The notes below the pieces were generated by a model. The model worked only from the letters and a program-made list of their open reading frames with translations. It searched no databases and was not told the DNA's origin. DNA of 51,312 nucleotides. Source: Prevotella sp. Lineage in GTDB: Bacteria > Bacteroidota > Bacteroidia > Bacteroidales > Bacteroidaceae. Position 1 is the stretch's first letter. The number at the start of each line of letters is the position of its first letter. A program made the translations under genes and the position numbers. Positions 33,792 to 42,643 of this stretch are shown here, one piece after another. The stretch covers positions 1 through 51,312 of the forward strand of contig JALEKD010000042.1 of NCBI GenBank assembly GCA_022769285.1, written 5' to 3'.

Positions 33792-35996
33792 ATGAGAAAA
33801 ACATTATTAGCCCTGTCAGTGTTATTCCTGGCAGTAACAGAAATGTACGCAGTCAAGAAAATGGAAATCAAGACGATTGCCTCGGGCGAATTTGCAGCCA
33901 AGACCATCAACGGTATCGACCCCCTGCCGGGTACCGACCAGTACGCCCGTATCAGCGACAACGGCAAGCAGATAGTACGTTACTCCTTCCGCACCGGCCA
34001 GCAGACCGACGTGCTCTTCGACCTGGACAAGACCTATGGCGAGAAGCTCAGCAAGTTTGACGGTTACGAGATGTCGCCCCGCGGCGACAAGATGCTCATC
34101 CGCGCCAACACCGAGAAGGTGTACCGACGCTCGTACAAGGCCGACTACTACATATACACCATCAAGAGCGGCAAGCTGGAGCGCCTCTCTGACGGCGGTA
34201 AGCAGCAGATGCCCATCTGGTCGCCCGACGGCAACCAGATAGCCTTTGTCCGCGACAACAACATCTACCTGGTCAAGTTGCTCTACGACAACGCTGAGAG
34301 CCAGGTTACCACTGATGGCAAGTTCAATGAGATTATCAACGGCCTGCCCGACTGGGTCAACGAGGAGGAGTTTAGCACCAACCGCTCGTACTGCTTCAAC
34401 GCCGACGGCACTATGATATGCTGGATAAAATACGACGAACGACAAGTGCGGACTTACTCGCTGCAACTGTTCAAGGGCTTTAACCCCACCCGCAGCGAGT
34501 ACGAAGCCTACCCGGGCCTCTACTCGTATAAGTACCCGAAAGCCGGCGAGGTCAACTCGTCGGTCAGTGTGTGGAGCTACGACATCAAGAGCCACCGCAC
34601 GCTTCAGCTACAGGTTCCGATGGAGGCCGATGGCTACATGCCGCGCATCAAGGCCACCGATGACCCGCAGCGCATCATCGTCTACACGATGAACCGCCAC
34701 CAGGACGAGCTCAACCTGTACACGGCGAACCCACACAGTACCATAGCCCAGCTGCTCATCAAGGAGCAGTCCAAGCGCTACGTCCAGGAAAATGCCATGG
34801 CGGGCATCATCGTGGGCCACTCTACCCTACTCGTACCCAGCGACCGCAGCGGCTACATGCAGCTGTACCTGTACAACATGGCTGGCACTCTGCTCCGTAA
34901 GATAGGCGACGGCCAGCACGACATCACGGCCGTATATGGTTACGATGAGGCCACGGGCGACGTGTACTACCAGTGCGCGGCGCTCAACCCACACGACCGC
35001 CAAATCTACGTTACCCATAAGAACGGCAAGACTGACCGCCTGACCGACCAAGAGGGCTGGAACACGGCCATCTTTGCTGGCAACTACCAGTACTTCATCA
35101 ATACGTGGAGCAACTACAACACCCCGTACGTATATACACTGCGTTCGCAGAGCGGCAAGGTGCTTTCGACCCTGTTAGACAACAGCGCCCTCAAGGCCAA
35201 GACCACCGAGTACGGTTGGGCAGCCCGCACCCCGTTTACCTTTACCACCTCCGAGGGGATACAGCTCGACGGCTGGATGCTCCGACCGACCGATTTCGAC
35301 CCTGCTAAGAAGTACCCCGTCATTATGTTCCAGTACAGCGGTCCTGGGAGCCAACAGGTCGTCAACTCCTGGAACGCCGGCTCCTTGGGCCAGGGCGGCG
35401 CCTTCGACCAGTACCTCGTCCAGCAAGGCTTCATTGTGGCCTGTGTCGACGGACGGGGCACCGGCGGCCGTGGGGCCGACTTCGAGAAGTGTATCTACCA
35501 GAACATGGGGGCCCAGGAGTCTAAGGACCAGGTCGAGACAGCCCTCTGGCTGGGCAAGCAGAGCTACGTAGACAGCAGCCACATCGGTATCTGGGGCTGG
35601 AGCTTCGGCGGCTTCAACACCCTTATGAGTATGAGCGAGGGCCGCGGCGTATTCTATGCTGGCGTAGCCGTGGCGCCTCCCACTAACTGGCGCTACTACG
35701 ACACGGTGTACACCGAGCGCTACATGCGCACCCCCAAGGAGAATCCCGAGGGCTATGCCGACAACCCCATCGGCCGCGCTTCCAAGCTCCATGGCCACCT
35801 GCTCATCTGCCATGGTGTGGCCGACGACAATGTACACCCCCAGAACTCTTTTGAGTATGCCGAGGCGCTGGTTCAGGCCGACAAAGATTTTGCCGAGGTG
35901 TGGTACACCAACCGCAACCACAGTATCAGCGGTGGCAACACCCGTAACCACCTGATGCGACAGATAGCCAACCACTTTATCAGCCATCTGAAGTAA
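33792..35996 (+). CDS. Dipeptidyl peptidase IV (S9B family)
   Basis: The 734-aa periplasmic or surface enzyme removes X-Pro or X-Ala dipeptides from peptide N-termini, feeding peptide catabolism. The signal peptide is MRKTLLALSVLFLAVTEMYA. The beta-propeller contains the substrate-anchoring Glu pair in DWVNEEEF (about 186-193). The hydrolase domain has Ser604 in GWSFGG (usually GWSYGG), Asp678/679 in VADDNVHP and His710 in NHSISGG. Length fits the family. Monocistronic with its own promoter; a G/C hairpin lies 60 bp after the stop. Confidence 0.95.
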   Translation: MRKTLLALSVLFLAVTEMYAVKKMEIKTIASGEFAAKTINGIDPLPGTDQYARISDNGKQIVRYSFRTGQQTDVLFDLDKTYGEKLSKFDGYEMSPRGDKMLIRANTEKVYRRSYKADYYIYTIKSGKLERLSDGGKQQMPIWSPDGNQIAFVRDNNIYLVKLLYDNAESQVTTDGKFNEIINGLPDWVNEEEFSTNRSYCFNADGTMICWIKYDERQVRTYSLQLFKGFNPTRSEYEAYPGLYSYKYPKAGEVNSSVSVWSYDIKSHRTLQLQVPMEADGYMPRIKATDDPQRIIVYTMNRHQDELNLYTANPHSTIAQLLIKEQSKRYVQENAMAGIIVGHSTLLVPSDRSGYMQLYLYNMAGTLLRKIGDGQHDITAVYGYDEATGDVYYQCAALNPHDRQIYVTHKNGKTDRLTDQEGWNTAIFAGNYQYFINTWSNYNTPYVYTLRSQSGKVLSTLLDNSALKAKTTEYGWAARTPFTFTTSEGIQLDGWMLRPTDFDPAKKYPVIMFQYSGPGSQQVVNSWNAGSLGQGGAFDQYLVQQGFIVACVDGRGTGGRGADFEKCIYQNMGAQESKDQVETALWLGKQSYVDSSHIGIWGWSFGGFNTLMSMSEGRGVFYAGVAVAPPTNWRYYDTVYTERYMRTPKENPEGYADNPIGRASKLHGHLLICHGVADDNVHPQNSFEYAEALVQADKDFAEVWYTNRNHSISGGNTRNHLMRQIANHFISHLK

Positions 35997-35999
35997 TCC

Positions 36000-36383
36000 C
36001 TGGCTACAGCCATACTGGCCACCACTACCCACAGACCGGCGGCCACCGCTACCCCACCAGCGCCCGCTACCCCATAGCGGGCGCTGGCCGTATAGGGCGA
36101 GGCGGCCGTGGCTCGGGGTGCCACCAGCCATCGTCCCTGCCCGCCCCGCGCCCTCACAGGCTTCATTCTAAGACTTAGTATGTACATCCGGCGCATCCGG
36201 ATGCGCATCCCGAGCCTCTGAACTGCCATTCTAAGTCTTCGGACGGAGCGAGCCACCGACTGGCTATACGCACGCAAGCCTTATAAAAACAGGGATAGCG
36301 GGCCGAGGACGATTTTTAGGCAGCAAGCCGTGGCGGTTTCGCTATTTTTATATAAATTTGCAGTACACTAAAAACAAATAACG
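36000..36383. other. GC-rich spacer with hairpins and a palindrome
   Basis: No ORF is supported. A perfect 13-bp hairpin (arms CCAGCGCCCGCTA and complement, 36057-36087, loop 5 nt) may end dpp transcription, though it has no T-tract. A 16-bp palindrome GCGCATCCGGATGCGC sits at 36191-36206, flanked by the inverted words AAGACTTAG (about 36171) and CTAAGTCTT (about 36231), so about 70 bp can fold as one cruciform. The ispE promoter is at the right end. Confidence 0.5.
36353..36360 (+). promoter_or_regulatory. -7 box of the ispE operon
   Basis: TAAATTTG followed by CA, 23 bp before the ispE start; exact consensus. Confidence 0.6.
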
Positions 36384-37223
36384 ATGATTACATTTCCCTG
36401 CGCCAAGATAAACTTAGGGCTCAACATAGTGGCCCAGCGCCCAGATGGTTACCATGAGTTGCAAACGGTGTTCTACCCCATCGGGCTGACCGACGCCTTA
36501 GAGATAAAGCTGATGTCCGACGAGTTCCCGATAGACACTCCGTGCGATCTGAAGGTCTATGGCGATGCCGTGGCCTGCGATGAGCAGGACAACCTGGTGG
36601 TGAAGGCCTACAAGCTCATTGCGCGCGACTTCAAGCTGCCCCGCATACACGCCCACCTCTACAAGCGCATCCCCTCTCAGGCTGGCCTTGGCGGTGGTTC
36701 AAGCGATGCCGCTTACATGATACGCTTGCTCGACGAGCGCTGCCGTCTCAACATGGGCAACGCTGAGATGGAGCGCTACGCAGCTAAGCTCGGCGCCGAC
36801 TGTGCTTTCTTCGTGAGTGCTGACCCTGCCTACGCCACGGGCATAGGCGAAGTTCTCGAACCGGCCGACGGCCCCGACGGCAACCTGAACGGTTACTACA
36901 TAGGCGTGGTTAAGCCCGATGTGGCCATCTCTACCCGCGAGGCTTACGCGCAGATTACGCCACGCATGCCCGACCACTGTTGCCGCGACATAGTACGCCA
37001 ACCCATAGCCACCTGGCGCGACCAACTGACCAACGACTTCGAGGGTCCCATCTTCGGCCGCCACCCCCTGCTGGCCGATATCAAGCAGCAGCTCTACGAC
37101 ATGGGTGCGCTCTACGCCCAGATGAGTGGCAGCGGCAGCGCCATCTTCGGCATCTTTGACCACCCATGTACCCAGTTGGCGAACACGTTTCAGGGCATGT
37201 TTACCTATACCGGCAAGCTATGA
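36384..37223 (+). CDS. ispE: 4-diphosphocytidyl-2-C-methyl-D-erythritol kinase
   Basis: This GHMP kinase phosphorylates CDP-methylerythritol in the MEP pathway to isoprenoids. It shows the N-terminal FPCAKINLGLNIVAQRPDGYHEL with catalytic Lys, the ATP loop SQAGLGGGSSDAAY (about 97-110) and GADCAFFV with the base-region Asp. The C-terminal MSGSGSAIFGIFD is the third GHMP motif. Length 279 aa is normal. The stop overlaps the Nudix start (ATGA), coupling the two. Confidence 0.97.
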   Translation: MITFPCAKINLGLNIVAQRPDGYHELQTVFYPIGLTDALEIKLMSDEFPIDTPCDLKVYGDAVACDEQDNLVVKAYKLIARDFKLPRIHAHLYKRIPSQAGLGGGSSDAAYMIRLLDERCRLNMGNAEMERYAAKLGADCAFFVSADPAYATGIGEVLEPADGPDGNLNGYYIGVVKPDVAISTREAYAQITPRMPDHCCRDIVRQPIATWRDQLTNDFEGPIFGRHPLLADIKQQLYDMGALYAQMSGSGSAIFGIFDHPCTQLANTFQGMFTYTGKL

Positions 37224-37750
37224 AAGACAACCGCTACGAACTCTTCCCTATCGTCGACAAGGGCGGTCGCTTCTTAGGCACCATCTCAAGGGGTCACGCT
37301 CACGATGGGAGCAAGATACTGCACCCAGTAGTACATCTGCATGTGTTTAACAGCCGGGGCGAGCTGTACCTACAGCAGCGCCCCGTGTGGAAAGACATAC
37401 AGCCCGGCAAGTGGGACACTGCCTGCGGGGGTCATGTAAACCTGGGCGAGCACATTGACGAAGCACTTCATCGGGAAGTGGGCGAAGAATTGGGTATCAG
37501 CGACTTCTGCCCACGTCCGATTACCCGCTACGTATTTGAGAGTCAGCGCGAGCGCGAGTTGGTACATGTACATGTCTGCACCTACGACCGCCCACTACAC
37601 CCAAGCAACAACGAATTGGCCGGGGGCCGTTTCTGGCCGCTTGAAGAGATACGCGGTGCTTTAGGAAAGGGCCTCTTCACGCCCAACTTCGAGAGCGAGC
37701 TGGTCACTTATCTTATACCTTATATTAATAAAGGCGCGGGCAGGCGCTGA
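37220..37750 (+). CDS. Nudix hydrolase, isopentenyl-diphosphate-isomerase-like
   Basis: The 176-aa protein has a perfect Nudix box, GHVNLGEHIDEALHREVGEE followed by LGI (about residues 74-96), that binds metal and cleaves nucleoside-diphosphate-X compounds. The opening YELFPIVDKGGRFLGTISRG and VVHLHVFNSRGELYLQQRP resemble the YfcD and type I IPP isomerase branch. Coupling to ispE by a 4-bp ATGA overlap hints at isoprenoid metabolism, but the Cys and Glu residues of true IPP isomerase are not evident, so a housecleaning phosphatase is equally likely. The start at 37220 is chosen for the overlap. Confidence 0.85.
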   Translation: MKDNRYELFPIVDKGGRFLGTISRGHAHDGSKILHPVVHLHVFNSRGELYLQQRPVWKDIQPGKWDTACGGHVNLGEHIDEALHREVGEELGISDFCPRPITRYVFESQRERELVHVHVCTYDRPLHPSNNELAGGRFWPLEEIRGALGKGLFTPNFESELVTYLIPYINKGAGRR

Positions 37751-37915
37751 GCCGTCCCCTGCCAGCAGGCTCGCCCTGGGCAGCCCCACAGCCATAGCCG
37801 CCCATCTCCGCTTGGTGGCCACGGCAGGTATGGCAGCCCCAACAGCCACAGCCCCAATCGTAGCTGCGGATGCGCAAATATTCTAAAAAACTTCTTTGTT
37901 TTCAACGATTATTCG

Positions 37916-37923
37916 TAACTTTG
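37916..37923 (+). promoter_or_regulatory. -7 box of the mmdA operon
   Basis: TAACTTTG followed by CA, 38 bp before the start. A TTTG at 37895-37898 is 17 bp upstream, slightly short of the usual spacing. Confidence 0.6.
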
Positions 37924-37961
37924 CACCGATTAAGACAGAAGAAATATAACGATATTTAATT

Positions 37962-39527
37962 ATGACCAAACAAGTAGAAAAGATCAAGGAGCTAATCGCT
38001 AAGCGCGAACAGGCTCGCCTTGGAGGTGGCGAGAAAGCCATCGAAAAGCAGCATGCCCGCGGCAAATATACGGCCCGTGAGCGTATAGACATGCTCCTGG
38101 ACGAGGGTAGCTTCGAAGAGTACGATATGTTTAAGCTCCACCGTTGCCATAACTTCGGTATGGAGAAAAAACAATATCTGGGCGACGGCGTAGTGGCCGG
38201 TAGCGGCACCATCGACGGCCGCCTGGTCTATGTATATGCCCAGGACTTCACCGTCAACGGTGGTTCGCTCTCTGAAACGATGGCCCAGAAGATATGCAAG
38301 GTAATGGATATGGCCATGACGATGGGCGCGCCAGTTATCTGCATGAACGACTCAGGCGGTGCACGTATCCAGGAGGGTATCTGTGCCCTGGCTGGCTACG
38401 GCGAGATATTCGAGCGCAACATCCTGGCCTCGGGTGTCATCCCACAGATAAGCGCCATCCTCGGCCCCTGTGCCGGTGGTGCCGTATATTCGCCCGCACT
38501 GACCGACTTCATCATCATGAAGGAGCAGACGAGCTACATGTTCCTCACCGGACCCAAGGTAGTGAAGACCGTGACGGGCGAGGACATCGATGCCGAGCAC
38601 TTGGGAGGAGCCAGCGTACACGCCACAAAGAGCGGTGTAACTACCTTTACAGCCAAGACCGAGGAGGAGTGCATGCAGATGATTAAGACGCTGCTGTCGT
38701 ATATCCCGTCGAACAACATGGAGGAGGCTCCGTCGTGCGAGTGTACCGACCCCATAGACCGAAAGGCCGACCTGCTCAACGAGATAATCCCCGAAGACCC
38801 CAACCAGGCATACGATATGTACAAGGTTATCACCGCTATTACAGATAACGGCGATTTCTTCGAGGTGCAGCCCAAGTTTGCCAAGAACATCATCACGGGC
38901 TTTGCACACTTCAACGGCAAGAGTGTGGGCATCGTGGCCAATCAGCCAGCTGCCTACGCCGGCGTGCTCGATGTAAACGCCTCGCGTAAGGGTGCCCGCT
39001 TCGTACGTTTCTGCGATGCCTTCAACATCCCCATCGTATCGCTGGTCGATGTTCCCGGCTTCCTCCCCGGTACGGGTCAGGAGTACAACGCCGTTATCCT
39101 GCATGGCGCCCAGTTGCTCTACGCCTACGGCGAGGCTACAGTGCCCAAGATAACCATTACTCTGCGTAAGAGCTACGGCGGTTCGCACAACGTGATGGGC
39201 TGCAAGCAGCTCCGTGCCGACCTGAACTTTGCCTGGCCATCATCAGAGATAGCCGTGATGGGTGCCAGTGGTGCCGTGGCTGTGCTCTGTGCCAAAGAGG
39301 CCAAAGCCAAGAAGGAGGCTGGCGAGGACGTCAAGGCTTTCCTGGCCGAGAAAGAGGACGAGTACACCGAGATGTTCGCCAACCCGTATCAAGCAGCCCA
39401 GTATGGCTACATCGACGATGTGATAGAGCCGCGTAACACGCGCTTCCGCATCTGCCGCGGCCTGGCCCAGCTGGCCACCAAGAAGCAGACGCTTCCCGCT
39501 AAGAAGCACGGATGTATGCCCATGTAA
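37962..39527 (+). CDS. mmdA: Acyl-CoA carboxyltransferase subunit (MmdA/PccB type)
   Basis: The 521-aa protein carries the two crotonase-fold lobes of biotin-dependent carboxyltransferases: GAPVICMNDSGGARIQEG and PQISAILGPCAGGAVYSPAL in the N-lobe, VANQPAAYAGVLDVNASRKGARFV and PIVSLVDVPGFLPGTGQE in the C-lobe. It transfers carboxyl groups between methylmalonyl- or propionyl-CoA and biotin, a step of the succinate-propionate route common in Bacteroidota. Decarboxylase versus carboxylase direction is not decided by this subunit. It is followed by an OadG-like peptide and a biotin carrier. Confidence 0.93.
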   Translation: MTKQVEKIKELIAKREQARLGGGEKAIEKQHARGKYTARERIDMLLDEGSFEEYDMFKLHRCHNFGMEKKQYLGDGVVAGSGTIDGRLVYVYAQDFTVNGGSLSETMAQKICKVMDMAMTMGAPVICMNDSGGARIQEGICALAGYGEIFERNILASGVIPQISAILGPCAGGAVYSPALTDFIIMKEQTSYMFLTGPKVVKTVTGEDIDAEHLGGASVHATKSGVTTFTAKTEEECMQMIKTLLSYIPSNNMEEAPSCECTDPIDRKADLLNEIIPEDPNQAYDMYKVITAITDNGDFFEVQPKFAKNIITGFAHFNGKSVGIVANQPAAYAGVLDVNASRKGARFVRFCDAFNIPIVSLVDVPGFLPGTGQEYNAVILHGAQLLYAYGEATVPKITITLRKSYGGSHNVMGCKQLRADLNFAWPSSEIAVMGASGAVAVLCAKEAKAKKEAGEDVKAFLAEKEDEYTEMFANPYQAAQYGYIDDVIEPRNTRFRICRGLAQLATKKQTLPAKKHGCMPM

Positions 39528-39530
39528 TCA

Positions 39531-39541
39531 AGGAGGTAACT
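39531..39541 (+). promoter_or_regulatory. Strong Shine-Dalgarno for the 49-aa gene
   Basis: AGGAGGT with 4-5 nt to the ATG is the best ribosome-binding site in the window, unusual in a genome where most starts have none. Confidence 0.7.
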
Positions 39542-39691
39542 ATGGACAAGAATATCTATGCAGCCATAGCCATGGCCCTCTACGAGTACAGCGGCAACAA
39601 CGTACACGATAAGGAGCCGGGCATTATAACCATCAAGCCACGGACTACGCTGTGGAATGCCAAGTTCTTAGGTGTAACCCCTAAACCATAA
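39542..39691 (+). CDS. 49-aa OadG-like small protein
   Basis: The ORF encodes MDKNIYAAIAMALYEYSGNN followed by VHDKEPGIITIKPRTTLWNA and ends GVTPKP. It sits between the carboxyltransferase (14-bp gap) and the biotin carrier (7-bp gap), where Bacteroidota operons carry a small protein related to the soluble tail of the oxaloacetate decarboxylase gamma subunit (OadG). The N-terminal membrane helix of OadG is absent here, so it may be a soluble assembly peptide. The strong Shine-Dalgarno at 39531-39541 and conserved position argue that it is real. Confidence 0.8.
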   Translation: MDKNIYAAIAMALYEYSGNNVHDKEPGIITIKPRTTLWNAKFLGVTPKP

Positions 39692-39698
39692 CACGAAG

Positions 39699-40124
39699 AT
39701 GAAAGATTTCAAATATACCATAGACGGCAAGGAGTACAAGGTTACCATCGCCGCCATAGACGAGAATAATGTGGCCGACATCGCCGTTAACGGCGAGAGC
39801 TACAAGGTACAGCTGGAGAAAGAGGCTGAACCTGAGAAGAAACCCGTGGTACTGGGCAAGCCCGTAGAGGCTTCGGCCGAGGAACCCACCGAGGCTGCCA
39901 ATGTCAACACCTCTAACGCCATCAAGGCTCCGCTGCCTGGCACCATCACCCAGATATGCGTAGAGGTGGGCCAGGAAGTCAAGGCTGGCGACACCTTAGT
40001 GGTGCTGGAAGCCATGAAGATGGCCAACAACATCGAGGCCGAGGCCGATGGTAAGGTTACCGCCATCTGCGTAAAGCCGGGTCAGGCCGTGCTGGAGGAA
40101 GACGCCCTGGTAGTAGTAGAGTAA
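39699..40124 (+). CDS. mmdC: Biotin carboxyl carrier protein
   Basis: The 141-aa protein ends in a biotinyl domain (about 72-141) with EAMKM, where Lys107 is the biotinylation site. The N-terminal 45 residues form a small beta domain (FKYTIDGKEYKVTIAAI), linked by an Ala/Pro/Glu-rich hinge (about 42-70). It carries the carboxyl group to and from the carboxyltransferase encoded two genes upstream. No biotin carboxylase or sodium-pump beta subunit follows; the next gene is a GT5-like protein. Confidence 0.95.
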   Translation: MKDFKYTIDGKEYKVTIAAIDENNVADIAVNGESYKVQLEKEAEPEKKPVVLGKPVEASAEEPTEAANVNTSNAIKAPLPGTITQICVEVGQEVKAGDTLVVLEAMKMANNIEAEADGKVTAICVKPGQAVLEEDALVVVE

Positions 40125-40178
40125 ACTGAGCCGACGGCGGCCCCCATCACCGGGGGTGCCGGGGCTGACGCCATAATT

Positions 40179-40219
40179 ACAAGGGGACGCGGGGAAGACA
40201 TTTCCAAGTGTCCCCTTGT
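40179..40219 (+). terminator. Hairpin after the mmdA operon
   Basis: Arms ACAAGGGGAC (40179-40188) and GTCCCCTTGT (40210-40219) are perfect complements. A short T-rich tail follows but no long T run. Confidence 0.6.
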
Positions 40220-40346
40220 TATCAATTATATCTATTTGGCTATCACAATGTTTCATTTTGCCGGACATTATTTTTAAAATAACCAAATTTATGTTTGTAT
40301 TTGTTTGATTTCATTGCAAAACCGACTTATTCTCAGTTTTTTTTCG

Positions 40347-40354
40347 TAACTTTG
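40347..40354 (+). promoter_or_regulatory. -7 box of the GT5-like gene
   Basis: TAACTTTG followed by CA, 41 bp before the start at 40396; exact consensus. Confidence 0.6.
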
Positions 40355-40395
40355 CAACAAATGTGGTAACACCAAAAAGTATTAATACACACACT

Positions 40396-41196
40396 ATGGC
40401 AAAGAAAGTACTATTCATCAATCAGGAAATCAATCCTTACCTCCCCGAGACGGCCATGTCCGTCATTGGCCGTGATCTCCCACACAAGGCTCAGGAAGCC
40501 GGCTTCGAGATTCGTACGTTCATGCCCAAATGGGGTAACATTAATGAACGCCGCGGCCAGCTCCACGAGGTTATCCGCCTGTCGGGTATGAACCTGGTCA
40601 TTGATGATACAGACCATCCGCTTATAATTAAGGTGGCATCGATACCCACTTCAAGAATACAGGTTTACTTTATTGACAATGACGACTACTTCTCCAAGCG
40701 CCGCATGGCCGAGGACGAGAACGGCAACGAATATACCGACAACGGTCAGCGTGCCATCTTCTTTGCTCGTGGTGTCCTGGAGACGGTTAAGAAACTACGC
40801 TGGGCTCCTGACCTCATCGTGTGTCAGGGATGGATGTCGGCAGTAGTTCCTTTCTATGTTAAGACGGCTTACCATGACGAGCCTGCCTTTGCCAACTCTA
40901 AAGTGGCCATCGCACTGTACCCTAACCAGCTCAAGAACATCTTAGGAGAGAATTTCAAGAAGTGTCTGGAGTTCCGCGAGGCCAGCGCCAAGCTGCTCAA
41001 GCCTTACAATGATAAGTTTGACCTAATCGAACTGGGCAAGTTGGCCATCGACTACAGCGACGGAGTCATCGAGGGGGCCGCCCCCATCACCGAGTCACTG
41101 CTCAAGTATGCCGAGGACAAGCAGCTGCCCCTCATGCGCTATCCCGGTGAGGACTACGGAGCTGCCTATGCTGACTTCTTCAACAAACTGATTTAA
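40396..41196 (+). CDS. Glycogen/starch synthase N-terminal domain protein (GT5-like)
   Basis: The 266-aa protein corresponds only to the N-terminal Rossmann lobe of GlgA, about half the length of a full synthase. The start at 40396 gives MAKKVLFINQEINPYLPETA. In true GlgA the ADP-glucose-binding loop reads KxGGLADVVGxLP near residue 15; here the matching stretch is ETAMSVIGRDLP, lacking the lysine and glycines. VYFIDNDDYFSKR and DLIVCQGWMSAVVPFYVK still follow the family. Such short proteins are widespread in Bacteroidota and may be regulators or inactive; synthase activity is doubtful. The DUF4270 gene follows 24 bp downstream. Confidence 0.8.
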   Translation: MAKKVLFINQEINPYLPETAMSVIGRDLPHKAQEAGFEIRTFMPKWGNINERRGQLHEVIRLSGMNLVIDDTDHPLIIKVASIPTSRIQVYFIDNDDYFSKRRMAEDENGNEYTDNGQRAIFFARGVLETVKKLRWAPDLIVCQGWMSAVVPFYVKTAYHDEPAFANSKVAIALYPNQLKNILGENFKKCLEFREASAKLLKPYNDKFDLIELGKLAIDYSDGVIEGAAPITESLLKYAEDKQLPLMRYPGEDYGAAYADFFNKLI

Positions 41197-41220
41197 TATA
41201 ATTCTGTGATAACATCAACT

Positions 41221-42639
41221 ATGCGAATAAGATATTCCATCGGTCTGCTGATGGCCCTCTTCGCCTTCACCGCCTGTGACAACACCACGGAGGACATAGG
41301 AAAGACGGTCACCAATGGGTCCGACATCGCTATAAGTACTGATACTTTCTCGGTAGCAACCCGCTCGGTACTGGCCGACTCGGTTCTGTCGCGTAACATT
41401 ACCGCCTACTTAGGTAAAGTAAGAGACCCGGAGACGGGCGCGTACGTTACGGGCGACTGTATGATACAGTTCAACTGTCTGGAGAACCTGGAGTTTCCGG
41501 CCAAGGACAGCATACGCAGCCTGAAGGACGGCCAGATAGTCGCCGACTCGGCCGAGATACGTCTATTCCCGACCAGCTACTACGGAGACTCGCTCACACC
41601 AATGAAGATGAGGGTCTACGAGATGGACAAGCCCATGGAGGAGGGACGCAACTACTACTCCAACTACGACCCATACAAGGAGGGGCTTATCCGGGCTAAT
41701 GGCTATGCCATCAACAAGCCTTACACCATTATCGACTTGAGCGAGTCTGACAGCATACGCAACAGCAGCAACTACAGCAACAACATCCGTATATTGCTCG
41801 ACAAGCCCTATACCGACCGCCAGGGTAACTCGTATAATAATTATGGTACCTACATCATGCGGAAGTACTTCGAGAACAAGGCCAACTTCAAGAATGATTA
41901 TACCTTTATCCATAATGTAGTTCCTGGCTTCTTCTTCAAGAACACGGCAGGACTTGGCTCCATGGCATACATCACTCGCAGCCAGCTGAATGTGTACTTC
42001 AAATATGTATATAATGACAGCATCATGCACGGAGTGGTCTCCTTTGCCGGAACAGAGGAGGTACTGCAGACATCGACCATCACCAACAGTTCCATCATCA
42101 AGGATTTGGCTAAGAACGACCAGTCTTGTACATACGTCAAGTCGCCCGCAGGTATCTTTACGGAAATCACCCTGCCCGTAGACCGCATCTTTGCCGGTCA
42201 CGAGAAGGACTATATCTCTTCCGCTAAAATCTCCTTTACCCGCATCAATAACACGGTAAACGGCAAGTACGCCTTGCCAAAGCCTACGACCTTGCTGATA
42301 ATTCCCAAGGCCGAGTTGTACTCGTTCTTTGAAAACAATAAGATCGTAGACTACAAGACCTCGTTCCTGGCAACGTACACCTCGTCGACCAACGCCTACA
42401 CCTTTAACAACATATCGGGCTTGGTAAACTACATGTACGCTAACCGCACCGCCAAGGACTGGAACAAGGCTGTGATAATACCCGTGACGCTGTCATACCG
42501 TACCGATGCTACTACCGGAGGCCAGACTATAGCCAGCGTGGTTCACGATATGTCGCTGTCGAGCACCAAATTGGTGAAGGGAACCGATGCCACTGACTCG
42601 CCAGTCAAGATTAGCATTATATACTCCAAGTTCAAATAA
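41221..42639 (+). CDS. DUF4270 lipoprotein
   Basis: The 472-aa protein (ATG at 41221; an in-frame GTG lies 15 bp upstream) has the lipobox MRIRYSIGLLMALFAFTACD with Cys near residue 19. TEDIGKTVTNGSDIAISTDTF, SVLADSVLSRNITAYLGKVRDPETGA and the end TDSPVKISIIYSKFK are typical of DUF4270, a beta-rich family of Bacteroidota outer-membrane lipoproteins of unknown function. The GT5-like plus DUF4270 pairing recurs in the phylum by my recollection. The 42-aa gene follows after 4 bp. Confidence 0.85.
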   Translation: MRIRYSIGLLMALFAFTACDNTTEDIGKTVTNGSDIAISTDTFSVATRSVLADSVLSRNITAYLGKVRDPETGAYVTGDCMIQFNCLENLEFPAKDSIRSLKDGQIVADSAEIRLFPTSYYGDSLTPMKMRVYEMDKPMEEGRNYYSNYDPYKEGLIRANGYAINKPYTIIDLSESDSIRNSSNYSNNIRILLDKPYTDRQGNSYNNYGTYIMRKYFENKANFKNDYTFIHNVVPGFFFKNTAGLGSMAYITRSQLNVYFKYVYNDSIMHGVVSFAGTEEVLQTSTITNSSIIKDLAKNDQSCTYVKSPAGIFTEITLPVDRIFAGHEKDYISSAKISFTRINNTVNGKYALPKPTTLLIIPKAELYSFFENNKIVDYKTSFLATYTSSTNAYTFNNISGLVNYMYANRTAKDWNKAVIIPVTLSYRTDATTGGQTIASVVHDMSLSSTKLVKGTDATDSPVKISIIYSKFK

Positions 42640-42643
42640 AACC

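Noticed and set aside
35175..36131. 318-codon open frame antisense to the DPP IV gene
   Set aside because: Valine/glycine/leucine-rich shadow of a protease with all catalytic residues; no start signals or family marks.
38352..39188. 278-codon minus-strand frame opposite mmdA
   Set aside because: Antisense to conserved crotonase-fold motifs; composition is that of a shadow.
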